From NCBI RefSeq assembly GCF_016103465.1, contig NZ_JAEEAP010000019.1:1-45541 (forward strand): a DNA stretch of 45,541 nt, given 5' to 3'. This document shows positions 30,228 to 38,983 of the stretch, piece by piece; within the stretch, counting starts at the first letter, position 1, and every line of letters begins with the position of its first letter. The stretch is from Streptomyces sabulosicollis (GTDB taxonomy: Bacteria; Actinomycetota; Actinomycetes; Streptomycetales; Streptomycetaceae). The translations under genes were made by a program, and so were the position numbers. Under the pieces are notes generated by a model. The model did not search any database and had not been told where the DNA came from. It saw nothing but the letters and a program-made list of their open reading frames with translations.

Positions 30228-31238
30228 GTGGAGCACACCTCGCCCGTCCGTACGGCCACCGCACCGGTCGGGCCACCGCCGCCGTTCGATCCGGAACTCG
30301 CCACGGCGCTCGCGGCCATCCATGAGCTCCTGCCGCCCGGCGGCTCCGGGGCCGATCCGGGTGCGACACCCCCTCAGGACGTGCCCGGGCTGGAGCCGGT
30401 GACGGACGAGGCCCTGGAGCGCGACGGGGCGTTCCGGGTCGAGGAGCGGTCCGTGCCCGGCCCGGTGGACGCGCCGGACGTCTCCCTGCTGATCTGCCGC
30501 TTGGCGGACGCGGCCACTCCGGTGCCGGCGCTGTACCACATCCACGGGGGCGGCATGACGGTCGGGGACAACCGCACGGGCGTGCCGGAGATGCTCGACC
30601 TCGCCCAGGAGCTGCGGCTCTCCGTGGTGTCCGTCGAGTACCGCCTGGCACCCGGGACCCAGCACCCCGGGCCGGTCGAGGACTGCTACGCCGGTCTGGT
30701 GTGGACGGCCGAGCACGCCGCCGAGCTGGGCATCGACCCCGGGCGCCTCATCGTCGTCGGGGGCAGCGCCGGTGGCGGCCTCGCTGCCGCGGTCGCCCTG
30801 ATGGCACGGGACCGCGGCGGCCCCGCCCTGTTCGGACAGCTGCTGATGTGCCCCATGCTGGACGACCGCAATGACACGCCCTCCGCCCTGCAGATGGCGG
30901 GAGTCGGGGTGTGGGACAGGGCCGCGAACGAGGCCGGGTGGACCGCGCTGCTCGGCGCCGCGCGCGGCGGTGACGACGTCTCGCCCTACGCCGCACCGGC
31001 CCGGGCGACGGACCTGTCCGGTCTGCCTCCCGCGTTCATCGACGTAGGGGCCGCGGAAACCTTCCGCGACGAGGACGTCGACTACGCCGGCCGCATCTGG
31101 CGAGCCGGGGGACAGGCCGAACTGCACGTCTGGCCGGGTGCCTTCCACGGATTCTCGGGCATGGCACCGCAGGCGGCCGTCTCGCGTGACGCGCGGGCGG
31201 CGCGGCTGCGGTGGCTGCGCAGGCTCCTGGCCCACTGA
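30228..31238 (+). CDS. Alpha/beta hydrolase, hormone-sensitive-lipase family esterase
   Basis: The 336-residue protein has the HSL oxyanion motif HIHGGGMTVGD (104-114), the nucleophile Ser180 in VVGGSAGGG, an acidic residue Glu277 where many relatives have Asp (GAAETFRDED), and His307 in GAFHGF. The SVEYRLAP stretch is also typical. It should hydrolyse short acyl esters or lactones in the cytoplasm. A GTG start is preceded by GGGAG. It stands alone, convergent with the dehydratase gene; a sugar lactone is one possible substrate given that neighbour, but there is no direct support. Confidence 0.92.
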   Translation: MEHTSPVRTATAPVGPPPPFDPELATALAAIHELLPPGGSGADPGATPPQDVPGLEPVTDEALERDGAFRVEERSVPGPVDAPDVSLLICRLADAATPVPALYHIHGGGMTVGDNRTGVPEMLDLAQELRLSVVSVEYRLAPGTQHPGPVEDCYAGLVWTAEHAAELGIDPGRLIVVGGSAGGGLAAAVALMARDRGGPALFGQLLMCPMLDDRNDTPSALQMAGVGVWDRAANEAGWTALLGAARGGDDVSPYAAPARATDLSGLPPAFIDVGAAETFRDEDVDYAGRIWRAGGQAELHVWPGAFHGFSGMAPQAAVSRDARAARLRWLRRLLAH

Positions 31239-31263
31239 CGGCGGCCGTGCCCGGCTGTCCGGC

Positions 31264-31311
31264 CACCGCGCGGTGACCGCGAGCGACGGGTCGGCCGGGC
31301 ACCGCGCGGTG
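31264..31311. terminator. Two copies of a 12-base palindrome between convergent genes
   Basis: CACCGCGCGGTG occurs at 31264-31275 and 31300-31311, each followed by ACCG. Each copy can form a hairpin, and they can also pair with each other. Probably bidirectional termination. Confidence 0.55.
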
Positions 31312-31328
31312 ACCGTGGGAGTCGGTGG

Positions 31329-33062
31329 TCAGTGGGACTCGCGGGGCACCGGATGTCCGCTGCCGCCGACCAGGAAATCCAGGTCCAGGCCCTGGTCCGC
31401 CTGCAGCACATGCTCGGTGTAGAGCCTGCTCCAGCCCCGGTCGGCGACCGGCGGCGGGGGCTCCCAGGCGGCCCGTCGGCGCTCCAGCTCCTCCTCGTCC
31501 ACCTCCAGGGTCAGCGTGCGCGCCGGGACGTCCAGGGTGATCCAGTCACCGTCGCGCACCAGTGCCAGCGGGCCGCCGACGGCGGACTCGGGAGACACAT
31601 GGAGCACCACGGTGCCGAAGCCGGTCCCGGACATCCGGCCGTCACAGATGCGCACCATGTCCTCGACGCCCTTGCGCAGCAGCTTGGGCGGCAGCACCAC
31701 ATTGGACACCTCGGGCATGCCCGGGTAGCCGCGCGGGCCGCTGCCCCGGATCACCAGCACGGTGTTCTCGTCCACCGGCAGGTCCTCGTCGGCGTGCACG
31801 GCGAGGTAGTCCTCCGGAGTGTCGAACACCAGGGCCCGGCCCCGGTGGGTGAGCAGGTGCCGTGATGCGGCGGACTGTTTGATCACCGCGCCGTTCGGCG
31901 CGAGATTGCCGCGCAGCACGGCGGTGCCGGTGCCCGCTTCCTGGAAGGGGTCGTCCAGTGTCCGGATCACCTCACGGTTCCAGCACTCGGCGTCGGCGAC
32001 GTTCTCCGCCACCGTGCGCCCGGTCACCGTGGCCGCTCCCGGGTGCAGCAGCGCGCCCAGCTCGCGCATCACCACCGGCAGCCCACCGGCGTAGCAGAAG
32101 TCCTCCATCAGGAACCGTCCGGAGGGCTGTAGATCGACCAGCGTGGGCACCTCCCGGGCCAGCGCGTCGAAGTCGTCGAGGGCCAGCGGCACCCCCAGCC
32201 GCCCCGCGATGGCCAGCAGATGGATGACCGCGTTGGTGGAGCCGCCGATGGCCGCGTTGACCCGGATCGCGTTCTCGAACGCCTCCCTGGTCATGATCTG
32301 CGACGGCCGCAGATCCTCCTCCACCATGGCCACGATCCGCTGCCCGGCGCGCTGCGCCGTCTCGTACCGCCGCGAGTCCACCGCCGGCCAGCTCGCCGAA
32401 CCGGGCAGCTGCATGCCGAGCGCCTCGGCCATCGACGCCATGGTGGACGCGGTGCCCATGGTCATGCAGTGCCCGTTGGACCGTGCCATACAGCCCTCGG
32501 CGAAGAAGCACTCCTCCTGAGTCATCCGCCCGGCCGCCAGCTCGGCCTCGAACCGCCATACCTGGGTGCCAGAGCCCACGTCCCCGCCCCGGTACTTGCC
32601 GTTGAGCATCGGCCCGCCGGTGACCATGATGGCCGGCAGATCGACGCTGGAGGCGGCCATCAGCAGACCGGGTGTGGTCTTGTCGCAGCCGGACAGCAGC
32701 ACCACACCGTCCAGCGGATTGGCCCGCATCAGCTCCTCGGCCTCCATGGCCAGCAGATTGCGGTACAGCATCGCGGTGGGCCGCATCAGCGTCTCGCCCA
32801 GCGCCATCGCGGGGAACTCCAGCGGGAAGCCACCGGCCTGCCAGACCCCGCGCTTCACCGACTCCGCCACCCGCTGCAGATGGCTGTTGCAGGGCGCGAG
32901 CTCCGACCATGTCGTGGCGATGCCGATCACCGGCCGGCCGTCGAACACCTCGCTGGTATAGCCCTGGTTGCGCATCCAGGACCGGTAGACCATCCCCGAC
33001 CGGCCCTCCGCACCGAACCAGGCCGCGCTGCGCCGCCGACCGTGTGTTCCCGTGTCAGTCAC
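31329..33062 (-). CDS. IlvD/Edd family dehydratase, sugar-acid (arabonate-like) type
   Basis: The 577-residue protein has the IlvD/Edd landmarks: GIATTWSELAPCNSH with Cys58, LSGCDKTTPG with Cys126 and Lys128 (iron-sulfur and magnesium region), EGCMARSNGHC with Cys191/Cys199, and GGSTNAVIHLLAIA. Length and the opening RSGMVYRSWMRNQGY fit the pentonate/hexonate dehydratases (L-arabinonate, D-xylonate type) rather than branched-chain biosynthesis IlvD. The reaction is dehydration of a sugar acid to a 2-keto-3-deoxy acid. GTG start with GGGAG upstream. Arabinofuranosidase and sugar dehydrogenase genes a few kb away support an aldonate role. Confidence 0.9.
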   Translation of the reverse strand: MTDTGTHGRRRSAAWFGAEGRSGMVYRSWMRNQGYTSEVFDGRPVIGIATTWSELAPCNSHLQRVAESVKRGVWQAGGFPLEFPAMALGETLMRPTAMLYRNLLAMEAEELMRANPLDGVVLLSGCDKTTPGLLMAASSVDLPAIMVTGGPMLNGKYRGGDVGSGTQVWRFEAELAAGRMTQEECFFAEGCMARSNGHCMTMGTASTMASMAEALGMQLPGSASWPAVDSRRYETAQRAGQRIVAMVEEDLRPSQIMTREAFENAIRVNAAIGGSTNAVIHLLAIAGRLGVPLALDDFDALAREVPTLVDLQPSGRFLMEDFCYAGGLPVVMRELGALLHPGAATVTGRTVAENVADAECWNREVIRTLDDPFQEAGTGTAVLRGNLAPNGAVIKQSAASRHLLTHRGRALVFDTPEDYLAVHADEDLPVDENTVLVIRGSGPRGYPGMPEVSNVVLPPKLLRKGVEDMVRICDGRMSGTGFGTVVLHVSPESAVGGPLALVRDGDWITLDVPARTLTLEVDEEELERRRAAWEPPPPVADRGWSRLYTEHVLQADQGLDLDFLVGGSGHPVPRESH

Positions 33063-33080
33063 TTCCGCACTCCCTCTGGC

Positions 33081-33157
33081 GATTGGCTATTGGCGATTGG
33101 CGAACGGTGAGTGGCGAACGGCGAATGGCGGACAGCGAACGGCGACCGGCGGACGCT
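33081..33157. repeat. Eleven tandem heptamers, consensus GAAYGGC
   Basis: Consecutive seven-base units (GATTGGC, TATTGGC, GATTGGC, GAACGGT, GAGTGGC, GAACGGC, GAATGGC, GGACAGC, GAACGGC, GACCGGC, GGACGCT) occupy the space just upstream of the dehydratase start. Seven is not a multiple of three, so it is unlikely to be coding. Confidence 0.85.
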
Positions 33158-33197
33158 GATGGCACGTGGCACAGAGCGGTCGTGGCGAAGGTCCTTG

Positions 33198-33558
33198 TCA
33201 GCGAATCAGCGAAGGGATGACGTTTCCGGTGATGAGCGCGGCCTCGTCCGAGGCGAGGAAGACGATGGTCTTCGCGACCTCGGCCGGATCGGCGACGTGC
33301 CGCCGGGTCACTGAGGTCCGCATCGAAAGCCTCGGCCCGCCCTCCGGCCCGGCGGATCTCCGCCGCGCCCTCTTCACCGTCGGCGGATCGGGCGGCGTGG
33401 TACGCGTCCGGGGCGTCCCCCTCACCGGCGCGGCGGGCGCAGATAGGTGCAGAGCGCCGCGACACCGCGGGTCGCCAGCGCTCGCGCCGTCGCGGCGCCG
33501 ATCCCCTGGTTCGCCCCGTCACCAGGGCGACATGGCTGGTTGACGATGTTTCCCGCAC
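33198..33558 (-). pseudogene. Decayed short-chain dehydrogenase (frameshifts and internal deletion)
   Basis: Pieces of one SDR appear in different frames. One frame gives SSTSHVALVTG; the next gives ANQGIGAATARALATRG, completing the TGxxxGIG cofactor motif after a lost base; the first frame resumes with AEIRRAGGRAEAFDADLSDP. The sequence then jumps to the far C-terminal RRHVADPAEVAKTIVFLASD and EAALITGNVIP. The centre, including NNAG and YxxxK, is missing (about 140 residues), so no active enzyme can be made. An intact, different SDR lies just beyond on the other strand. Confidence 0.85.
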
Positions 33559-33604
33559 CCACGCAGTACAGCAAAGACGCGCGCCACGCGGAAGATCGTG
33601 TCAT

Positions 33605-33634
33605 CGGCTTCCTCGGCTTCCTCGGCTTCCTCGG
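33605..33634. repeat. Short 9-base tandem repeat CGGCTTCCT
   Basis: About three copies of the nonamer lie between the SDR pseudogene and the intact SDR gene. The stretch 33559-33789 otherwise shows no supported gene. Confidence 0.7.
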
Positions 33635-33789
33635 CGAAGCCGGGCTCGGCCCAGTGCATCCGGCGGCTGTGCGTGGACGTCCGTTCAGCCCCTGGGCGGC
33701 GAGCCGTACGGCCCGGCGCGGGCGGGTGCGGTAATCATCCGGTGCGTGGGGGTGGCAACCGGTGTCCGGCCTACGGTGAGGAGTGTCCG

Positions 33790-34536
33790 ATGAGTGGTGA
33801 GCTGTCCGGTGCCACGGCCCTGGTCACGGGCGCCACGGCGGGGATCGGCCGGGCCGTGGCCCTGCGGCTGGGGACGCTGGGGGCCGAGGTCGTCGTCCAC
33901 GGCCGGGACGCGCGTCGGGGCGCGGACGTGGTCCGGGAGGTGTCCGTGGCGGGGGACGGGGCCACGGCCAGGTTCGTGGCGGCGGATCTGGCCGAGGCCG
34001 ACGATGTGCGGCGGCTGGCCGCCGAGGCGGGGGACGTGGACATCCTGGTCAACAACGCGGGTGTGTACCGGTTCGCGGACACCGCGGGGACCTCGTCCGA
34101 GATGTTCGACGTCCATATGGCCATCAACGCCCGCGCACCGCTTCTGCTGGTCGGGCGGCTGGCCCCGGGCATGGCCGCCCGGGGCCACGGGGCCATCGTC
34201 AACCTCAGCACCATCGCCGCCGGTGCCCCCGCCCGCAACGCCGGGGCATACGGCGCCTCGAAGGCCGCCCTGGAGCTGCTGACCCGGGTGTGGGCCGATG
34301 AGTTCGGCGGCCGGGGAGTCCGGGTCAACGCCGTCCGCTCGGGCCCGGTCCGCACGCCGGGCACCTCGGAGATGGGCGAGGAGGCCCTGCGTACCGTGTC
34401 GCGGGCCACTGTCCTGGACCGGCCCGCGGTGCCCGAGGAGATCGCCGAAGCGGTGCTCTTCCTCGTCTCCTCGCGGGCGAGCTACATCACCGGCGCCATC
34501 CTGGAGGCCCGGGGCGGCCAGCTCGCCTTGGGCTGA
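33790..34536 (+). CDS. Short-chain dehydrogenase/reductase
   Basis: The 248-residue classical SDR has TGATAGIG (13-20), NNAG, a catalytic Ser in NLSTIAAG, YGASK, and a C terminus GAILEARGGQLALG. GAGGAGTG precedes the ATG at 33790. The NAD(P) preference suggested by HGRDARRG after strand two (Arg-rich) is NADP. It converges on the phosphatase gene. Substrate unknown; it may have replaced the adjacent decayed SDR, but the two are different subfamilies by their C termini. Confidence 0.92.
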   Translation: MSGELSGATALVTGATAGIGRAVALRLGTLGAEVVVHGRDARRGADVVREVSVAGDGATARFVAADLAEADDVRRLAAEAGDVDILVNNAGVYRFADTAGTSSEMFDVHMAINARAPLLLVGRLAPGMAARGHGAIVNLSTIAAGAPARNAGAYGASKAALELLTRVWADEFGGRGVRVNAVRSGPVRTPGTSEMGEEALRTVSRATVLDRPAVPEEIAEAVLFLVSSRASYITGAILEARGGQLALG

Positions 34537-34600
34537 CGCACGCCGGGGCGCGGAGGGGAAAGCAGCCCGCCGCAGGCGTCGACGTCCCTCGGACACCCCC

Positions 34601-37597
34601 CTACGGTGGTGCGCCGGGCCACGCGATCGGCTGTTCCGTCCAGATGCACTTGCCCTCGGCGGTGTAGCGGGTCCCCCAGCGCTGCGAGAGCGCGGAGACC
34701 AGCTGCAACCCCCGGCCGCCCTCGTCCGTCTCGGCGGCCCGGCGGATCCGGGGGGTGGTGGCGCTGGTGTCCGAGACCTCGCAGATCAGCGATCTTCCCC
34801 GGATCAGCCGGAGCCGGGTCGGCCCCCTGGCGTGCCGGACGACATTGGCGACGAGCTCGCTGGCCAGCAGTTCGGTGGTCACCACCAGCTCGTCGAGACC
34901 CCATGCCTCGAGCTGTTCGCGCACATGGGTGCGGGCGAGACCGGCGGCCACCGGGTCCTCCGGCAGCGGCCACCCGGCGGTGTTCCCGGACGCCAGCCCG
35001 TGCAGCCGGGCGATCAGCAGGGCGGTGTCGTCGGTGGTCAGCCGCTTCGCGGGCAGCATGGCCCCGATCAGGAGGTCGCAGAGCCGGTCGAGCCGGTCGT
35101 GGTCCGTCTCGCGCCGGCCGCCCACTCCACGGCCGCTCGTCCGCGGGTGGGGCGGAGGACATGTGAGGAGCCTGCCGTACTCGCTGGTCAGCACCTGGGT
35201 GCACTCGGCGATACCGGTGTCGATGTCGCGCGCCGCGGACTCCACCAGGCCGTCGGTGTACAGCACCAGCAGACTTTCGTCGTCCAACCGCAGATCCACC
35301 GTGGAGAACGGGGGCTCCCCGGCGCCCAGCGGCGGATCGGGCGTCGGCTCCAGGCACTCCACGTCGCCGTCGGGGCGCACGATCAGGGGCGGGGGATGAC
35401 CGGCGCGGGCCAGGGAACACCACCCCGTGACGGGGTCGTACACCGCGTACAGACAGGTGGCGAAGGAGTCGTCGCCCAGATCGCTGACGACCTCGTTCAG
35501 ATGGGCCAGGACCTCCTCGGGCGGCAGCTCGAGGTTGGCGAGCGTGTGCACGGCGGTGCGCAGCCGCCCCATGGTGGCGGCCTCCGCCAGACCGTGGCCC
35601 ATCACATCGCCGATGACGAGGGCCACCCGCTCCGCGGACAGGGGGATCACGTCGTACCAGTCGCCGCCGATGTCCGTGCCGCTGCTGGCGGGCAGATAGC
35701 GGACGGCGGCGGTGAGGGCGGCCGGGGAGGGCAGGGCCCGGGGCAGCAGACCGCGCTGGAGGGCCTGGGCGCGGGCGTGCTCGGTGTCGTAGAGCCGAGC
35801 CCGGGCCAGCGCCTGGGCGACCATTCCGCTGAGGGCGGTGAGCAGGGTGCGCTCATCGGCGGACAGGCGACGGGGCATGTCGAAGGAGACGGTGCAGGTG
35901 CCGATGGCGTTCCCCGAGGCGATCAGGGGGAGCACGGCCCAGGCGTTCTTCCGGGCGACGGCGGGGTTGCCGGTCAGATCGGGGAACAGCTGCTCGTACT
36001 CCTCGGTCGAGGAGATGAAGCGCGGCCGGCGCGAGCCGAGCACCTCGTTGAGCAGACGGTAGCCCCCGAACGCCGGAACCCCGTCGACCCTGCTGAGGAA
36101 GGCACGGGGATAGCCCACGGAGCCCACCACGTTCAGCCGGCCGCCCTCCAGGCACAGCATCAGCAGACCCGAGGCGCCGAACGGCGGCAGCACCTGGGCG
36201 GCGACGACCTGGACGACGTCCTCGGTGGTCACCGCGTCGGCCAGCGCGTTTCCCAGCGCGCTGATCCTGGCGGCGTGTTCGGCGCCGACGCGCTCGGCCT
36301 CCGCGCGCCGTGCGGCCTGGGTCCGCCGTTCGGTGACATCGGTGAGATAGGCCGTGAGCCCATCGGGCACGGAGACCAGCCGTATGTGGTACCAGCGATC
36401 GTCGGTCGGCCACTGGATGTCGAACCCGGTCGGCCTGCCGTCGGAGGCGGCGCGCCGACAGCGGTCCTCCAGCTCCGGGACCGTGCCCGCGGGGCCCTCC
36501 CAGAGCGGCCGTCCGAGCACCTCCCCGGCCGGGCCGACCAGGCGCTCGGCCTCGACGTTGAGGAAGGTGATCCGCCAGTCCCGGTTCACCGCGAAGAACG
36601 CGTCGCTCATGTACCGCAGGGCCTGCCCCACCGACTCCCGGGCCATCCGGCTCTCGGTGGTGTCCCAGACCTTCCCGATCATGCGGACGGGCTCGCCGTT
36701 CTCGTCGAGCTCGAGATGGGCGCGGCTCTGCACCCAGCCGGTGGTGCCGTCGGGGCGGCGGACCCGGTACTCGGCCTCGTAGCCGCTCCGCTCACGCAGC
36801 GACCTCTCGGTGGCGGCCATCACCCGCGGCATGTCCTCGGGGTGGATCAGATCGAGCCAGCTCTCGATCCGCCGCTCGTAGCCGCCGTGGAGGCCGAGCA
36901 GGGTCAGGCCCGCCCGGTCCCAGCGCATCTCACCGGAGTGGATGCCCCACCCCCAGGATCCGGCCTTGACCGCGTCCAGGGACTGCTGGACCACCGAGCC
37001 GCCGGGCCGCTGCTGCCACCAGGGGTGCTCGTCGTAGTCACCGACCCCGGCCCCCGAGCGCGAGAGGCGGCGCTCCGCCCAGCGCGCCACCGCCTCGAGG
37101 AAGGCGGCCTGCTCCGGGGTCGGCTCCCGCGGGCCGGTGAGGACGGACAGCGCGCCCACCGGCCCGTCCGGCCCGGTCAGGGGAACGGACGCCACCGTGG
37201 TCGCGGCCGGCAGGGCCCCGAAGGCGGCGGCGCGGGCGGCCGTCCCGGGCCCGGGGGCCTCGTCGGAGACCGCCGGCAGCCATACGAAGTGGCCGTCCCG
37301 CACGGCTCGGGCGGGGGCGAGCGGGGCCTCGTCCTGGCGGATCTCCTCCCAGGCGCCGAGCGCGGGCAGCGGAAGCCCGCTGGCGAGGACCAGGCGCAGC
37401 GTCCGGCTGCCGGCCGGGCCGCAGGACCAGTGCAGCAGGCCCGCGAGGCCGCCCAGCTCGGAGACGGCCTGGTCCAGGGCGTGCCGCATCACCTCACGGT
37501 CGGTGAGCGCGGTGCCGACCGCCGAGAGCAGGGAGAGCCGTTCGCCGCCCCATGAGTGGGAGAGCCTCACCGCGTGGGCTCCGCGCCGCTCCGCCAT
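34601..37597 (-). CDS. Multidomain SpoIIE-type phosphatase with GAF, PAS and HATPase domains
   Basis: This 998-residue protein reads, in order: GAF-like (about 20-165), PAS (about 215-320; GMRWDRAGLTLLG-like start, EYRVRRPDGTTGWVQSRAHL), second PAS (about 325-430; DAFFAVNRDWRITFLNVEAE), GAF (about 450-590), SpoIIE/PP2C phosphatase (about 610-820; GTDIGGDWYDVIPL, GDVMGHGLAEAA, ARAGHPPPLIV, LVLYTDGLVESA) and a C-terminal RsbW-like HATPase (about 870-995; SELVANVVRHARGP, GGRGLQLVSALSQRWG). It would both dephosphorylate and phosphorylate anti-anti-sigma factors, controlling a stress or development sigma factor in response to small-molecule or redox input. It starts at 37597 after GAGGTGAGG. No sigma or anti-sigma gene is adjacent. 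Confidence 0.95.
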   Translation of the reverse strand: MAERRGAHAVRLSHSWGGERLSLLSAVGTALTDREVMRHALDQAVSELGGLAGLLHWSCGPAGSRTLRLVLASGLPLPALGAWEEIRQDEAPLAPARAVRDGHFVWLPAVSDEAPGPGTAARAAAFGALPAATTVASVPLTGPDGPVGALSVLTGPREPTPEQAAFLEAVARWAERRLSRSGAGVGDYDEHPWWQQRPGGSVVQQSLDAVKAGSWGWGIHSGEMRWDRAGLTLLGLHGGYERRIESWLDLIHPEDMPRVMAATERSLRERSGYEAEYRVRRPDGTTGWVQSRAHLELDENGEPVRMIGKVWDTTESRMARESVGQALRYMSDAFFAVNRDWRITFLNVEAERLVGPAGEVLGRPLWEGPAGTVPELEDRCRRAASDGRPTGFDIQWPTDDRWYHIRLVSVPDGLTAYLTDVTERRTQAARRAEAERVGAEHAARISALGNALADAVTTEDVVQVVAAQVLPPFGASGLLMLCLEGGRLNVVGSVGYPRAFLSRVDGVPAFGGYRLLNEVLGSRRPRFISSTEEYEQLFPDLTGNPAVARKNAWAVLPLIASGNAIGTCTVSFDMPRRLSADERTLLTALSGMVAQALARARLYDTEHARAQALQRGLLPRALPSPAALTAAVRYLPASSGTDIGGDWYDVIPLSAERVALVIGDVMGHGLAEAATMGRLRTAVHTLANLELPPEEVLAHLNEVVSDLGDDSFATCLYAVYDPVTGWCSLARAGHPPPLIVRPDGDVECLEPTPDPPLGAGEPPFSTVDLRLDDESLLVLYTDGLVESAARDIDTGIAECTQVLTSEYGRLLTCPPPHPRTSGRGVGGRRETDHDRLDRLCDLLIGAMLPAKRLTTDDTALLIARLHGLASGNTAGWPLPEDPVAAGLARTHVREQLEAWGLDELVVTTELLASELVANVVRHARGPTRLRLIRGRSLICEVSDTSATTPRIRRAAETDEGGRGLQLVSALSQRWGTRYTAEGKCIWTEQPIAWPGAPP

Positions 37598-37669
37598 CCC
37601 AGGACCTCACCTCGTGGAATAGGGCGTTCTCGGACAAACGTAGCACTGGCATATGCCCGGACTCATGTG

Positions 37670-37720
37670 TTGGACGTCCGCCGCCAAGTTCCCTATTTTC
37701 CCTACTGGAAAAATAGGGAA
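37670..37720 (+). promoter_or_regulatory. Promoter with overlapping 32-base palindromic operator
   Basis: TTGGAC (37670-37675) and TATTTT (37694-37699) are spaced by 18 bases. A dyad with perfect 11-base arms, TTCCCTATTTT and AAAATAGGGAA around 10 bases, spans 37689-37720 and covers the -10. Its A+T content stands out. The Rrf2 regulator encoded 30 bases after the flavoprotein gene is the prime candidate to bind it. Confidence 0.7.
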
Positions 37721-37753
37721 TGATGAAGTCCGGCCGGACGGAGGGGAGCGGAC

Positions 37754-38950
37754 GTGACGGTGGTGGATGCGGCGGCCGAAGCACCCGACCGCGCGTGGTG
37801 GCTGCAGATCGCCGGCGAGGCGGCGGACGACCTCGCCACGGACGCGGTCGTCCGCGACCAGGCCGGCAAGACGCCGTACGGCGAGGTCGCCCGGCTCCGG
37901 GAGGCGGGGCTCCTGACGCTGCTGATCCCCGTCGAGCACGGGGGCGGGGGAGCGGGCTGGTCCACGGCCTGCGCCGTGGTGCGGAAGATCGCCGCCGCCG
38001 ATGGCGCGATCGGCCAGGTGCTCGGCTGCCACTACCTGCTGTCCTTCAGCGCCCGCTTCTTCGGCGGGCCCGATCTCGCCGCCCGGGTGGAGCGCGAGTC
38101 GGCTGCCGGGCAGTGGTGCTGGGGCGGCGGCCTGACCCCGCGCGAGCCACGGCTGACGCTCAGCTCCGGGAGGGGCGGCCGACTGGTGAACGGGCGTCAG
38201 GGGTACGCCACCGGTGTGCTGGTCGCCGACCGGCTGGCCGTCCGTGCCACCCACGCCGAGACCGGCGAACCGCTGGCCGTGCTCGTCGACACCGCTCATC
38301 CCGGTGTGGTGTGCGGCGGCGACGACGGGGACACCTTCGGGCAGCGGCTCGCGGCCGGCGGAAGCGTGGAGTTCGACGCCGTGCCGGTCGAGGACGACGC
38401 GGTGCTCGGCCCGCTCTCCTGGGACGAGGACACCCTCTCGCCGTTCAGCGGACTGGCCGCGCCGACGGGCCGTCTGGTCTCGGCGCAGATCTGTCTCGGG
38501 ATCGCGCAGGGGGTGCTCGCCGAGGCCCGCGAGTACACCAGGGCGGTGCACGCGCCCTGGCCGCACACCTCCCCGCGCGATCCGTCCGCGCTGACCACCT
38601 ACGGGGAGCTGACCGTCGCCACCTTCTCCGCCGCCGCCCTCGCCGATCAGGCGCTGGAGGCCCTGGACGGCGGGCTGGCGCGCGGCGATGACCTGACCGA
38701 CGACGAATGCGCCGAGATCACCGTGCTGGCCGCCGCGGCCGAGGCCGCCGCCTCCCGGGCCGCCCACGACGCCACCGCCCGCGCCCTGGACGTCGTCGGC
38801 GCCCGTTCCGCCTCCTCCGCCTACGGGTTCGACCGCTTCTGGCGCAACGCGCGCACCCACACCCTCTACGACCCCGTCGCCCACCGGCTCCACGAGGTCG
38901 GGGACTACTTCCTCAACGGCGAGCACCCCCCGTTCACCCTGCCCTTCTGA
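37754..38950 (+). CDS. Acyl-CoA dehydrogenase-like flavin monooxygenase (DszC/SfnB type)
   Basis: The 398-residue protein has the three-domain acyl-CoA dehydrogenase fold but ends RFWRNARTHTLYDPVAHRLH then EVGDYFLNGE, the hallmark of DszC/SfnB-type flavin-dependent monooxygenases active on organosulfur compounds. It lacks the catalytic Glu region of true acyl-CoA dehydrogenases. Such enzymes use reduced flavin from a separate reductase (none seen here). GTG start preceded by GAGGGGAGCG. An Rrf2 regulator gene follows after 33 bases, and a strong operator overlaps its promoter; a role in sulfur scavenging is a reasonable inference because Rrf2 proteins such as CymR control sulfur genes. Confidence 0.88.
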   Translation: MTVVDAAAEAPDRAWWLQIAGEAADDLATDAVVRDQAGKTPYGEVARLREAGLLTLLIPVEHGGGGAGWSTACAVVRKIAAADGAIGQVLGCHYLLSFSARFFGGPDLAARVERESAAGQWCWGGGLTPREPRLTLSSGRGGRLVNGRQGYATGVLVADRLAVRATHAETGEPLAVLVDTAHPGVVCGGDDGDTFGQRLAAGGSVEFDAVPVEDDAVLGPLSWDEDTLSPFSGLAAPTGRLVSAQICLGIAQGVLAEAREYTRAVHAPWPHTSPRDPSALTTYGELTVATFSAAALADQALEALDGGLARGDDLTDDECAEITVLAAAAEAAASRAAHDATARALDVVGARSASSAYGFDRFWRNARTHTLYDPVAHRLHEVGDYFLNGEHPPFTLPF

Positions 38951-38971
38951 CGGCCCGGCGCCCAAAGGGCG

Positions 38972-38977
38972 GATAAT
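38972..38977 (+). promoter_or_regulatory. Putative internal -10 GATAAT before the Rrf2 gene
   Basis: GATAAT ends six bases before the ATG at 38984 with no ribosome binding site, suggesting a separate leaderless transcript for the regulator. Confidence 0.35.
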
Positions 38978-38983
38978 CACCGC

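Noticed and set aside
33081-33157. CRISPR-like or iteron array from the heptamer repeats
   Set aside because: Units are only seven bases, contiguous without spacers, and no cas or replication gene is present.
34298-37555. 1085-residue forward ORF opposite the SpoIIE-type phosphatase
   Set aside because: Pro/Arg/Gly-rich shadow with no domains; the reverse strand has complete, ordered domains.
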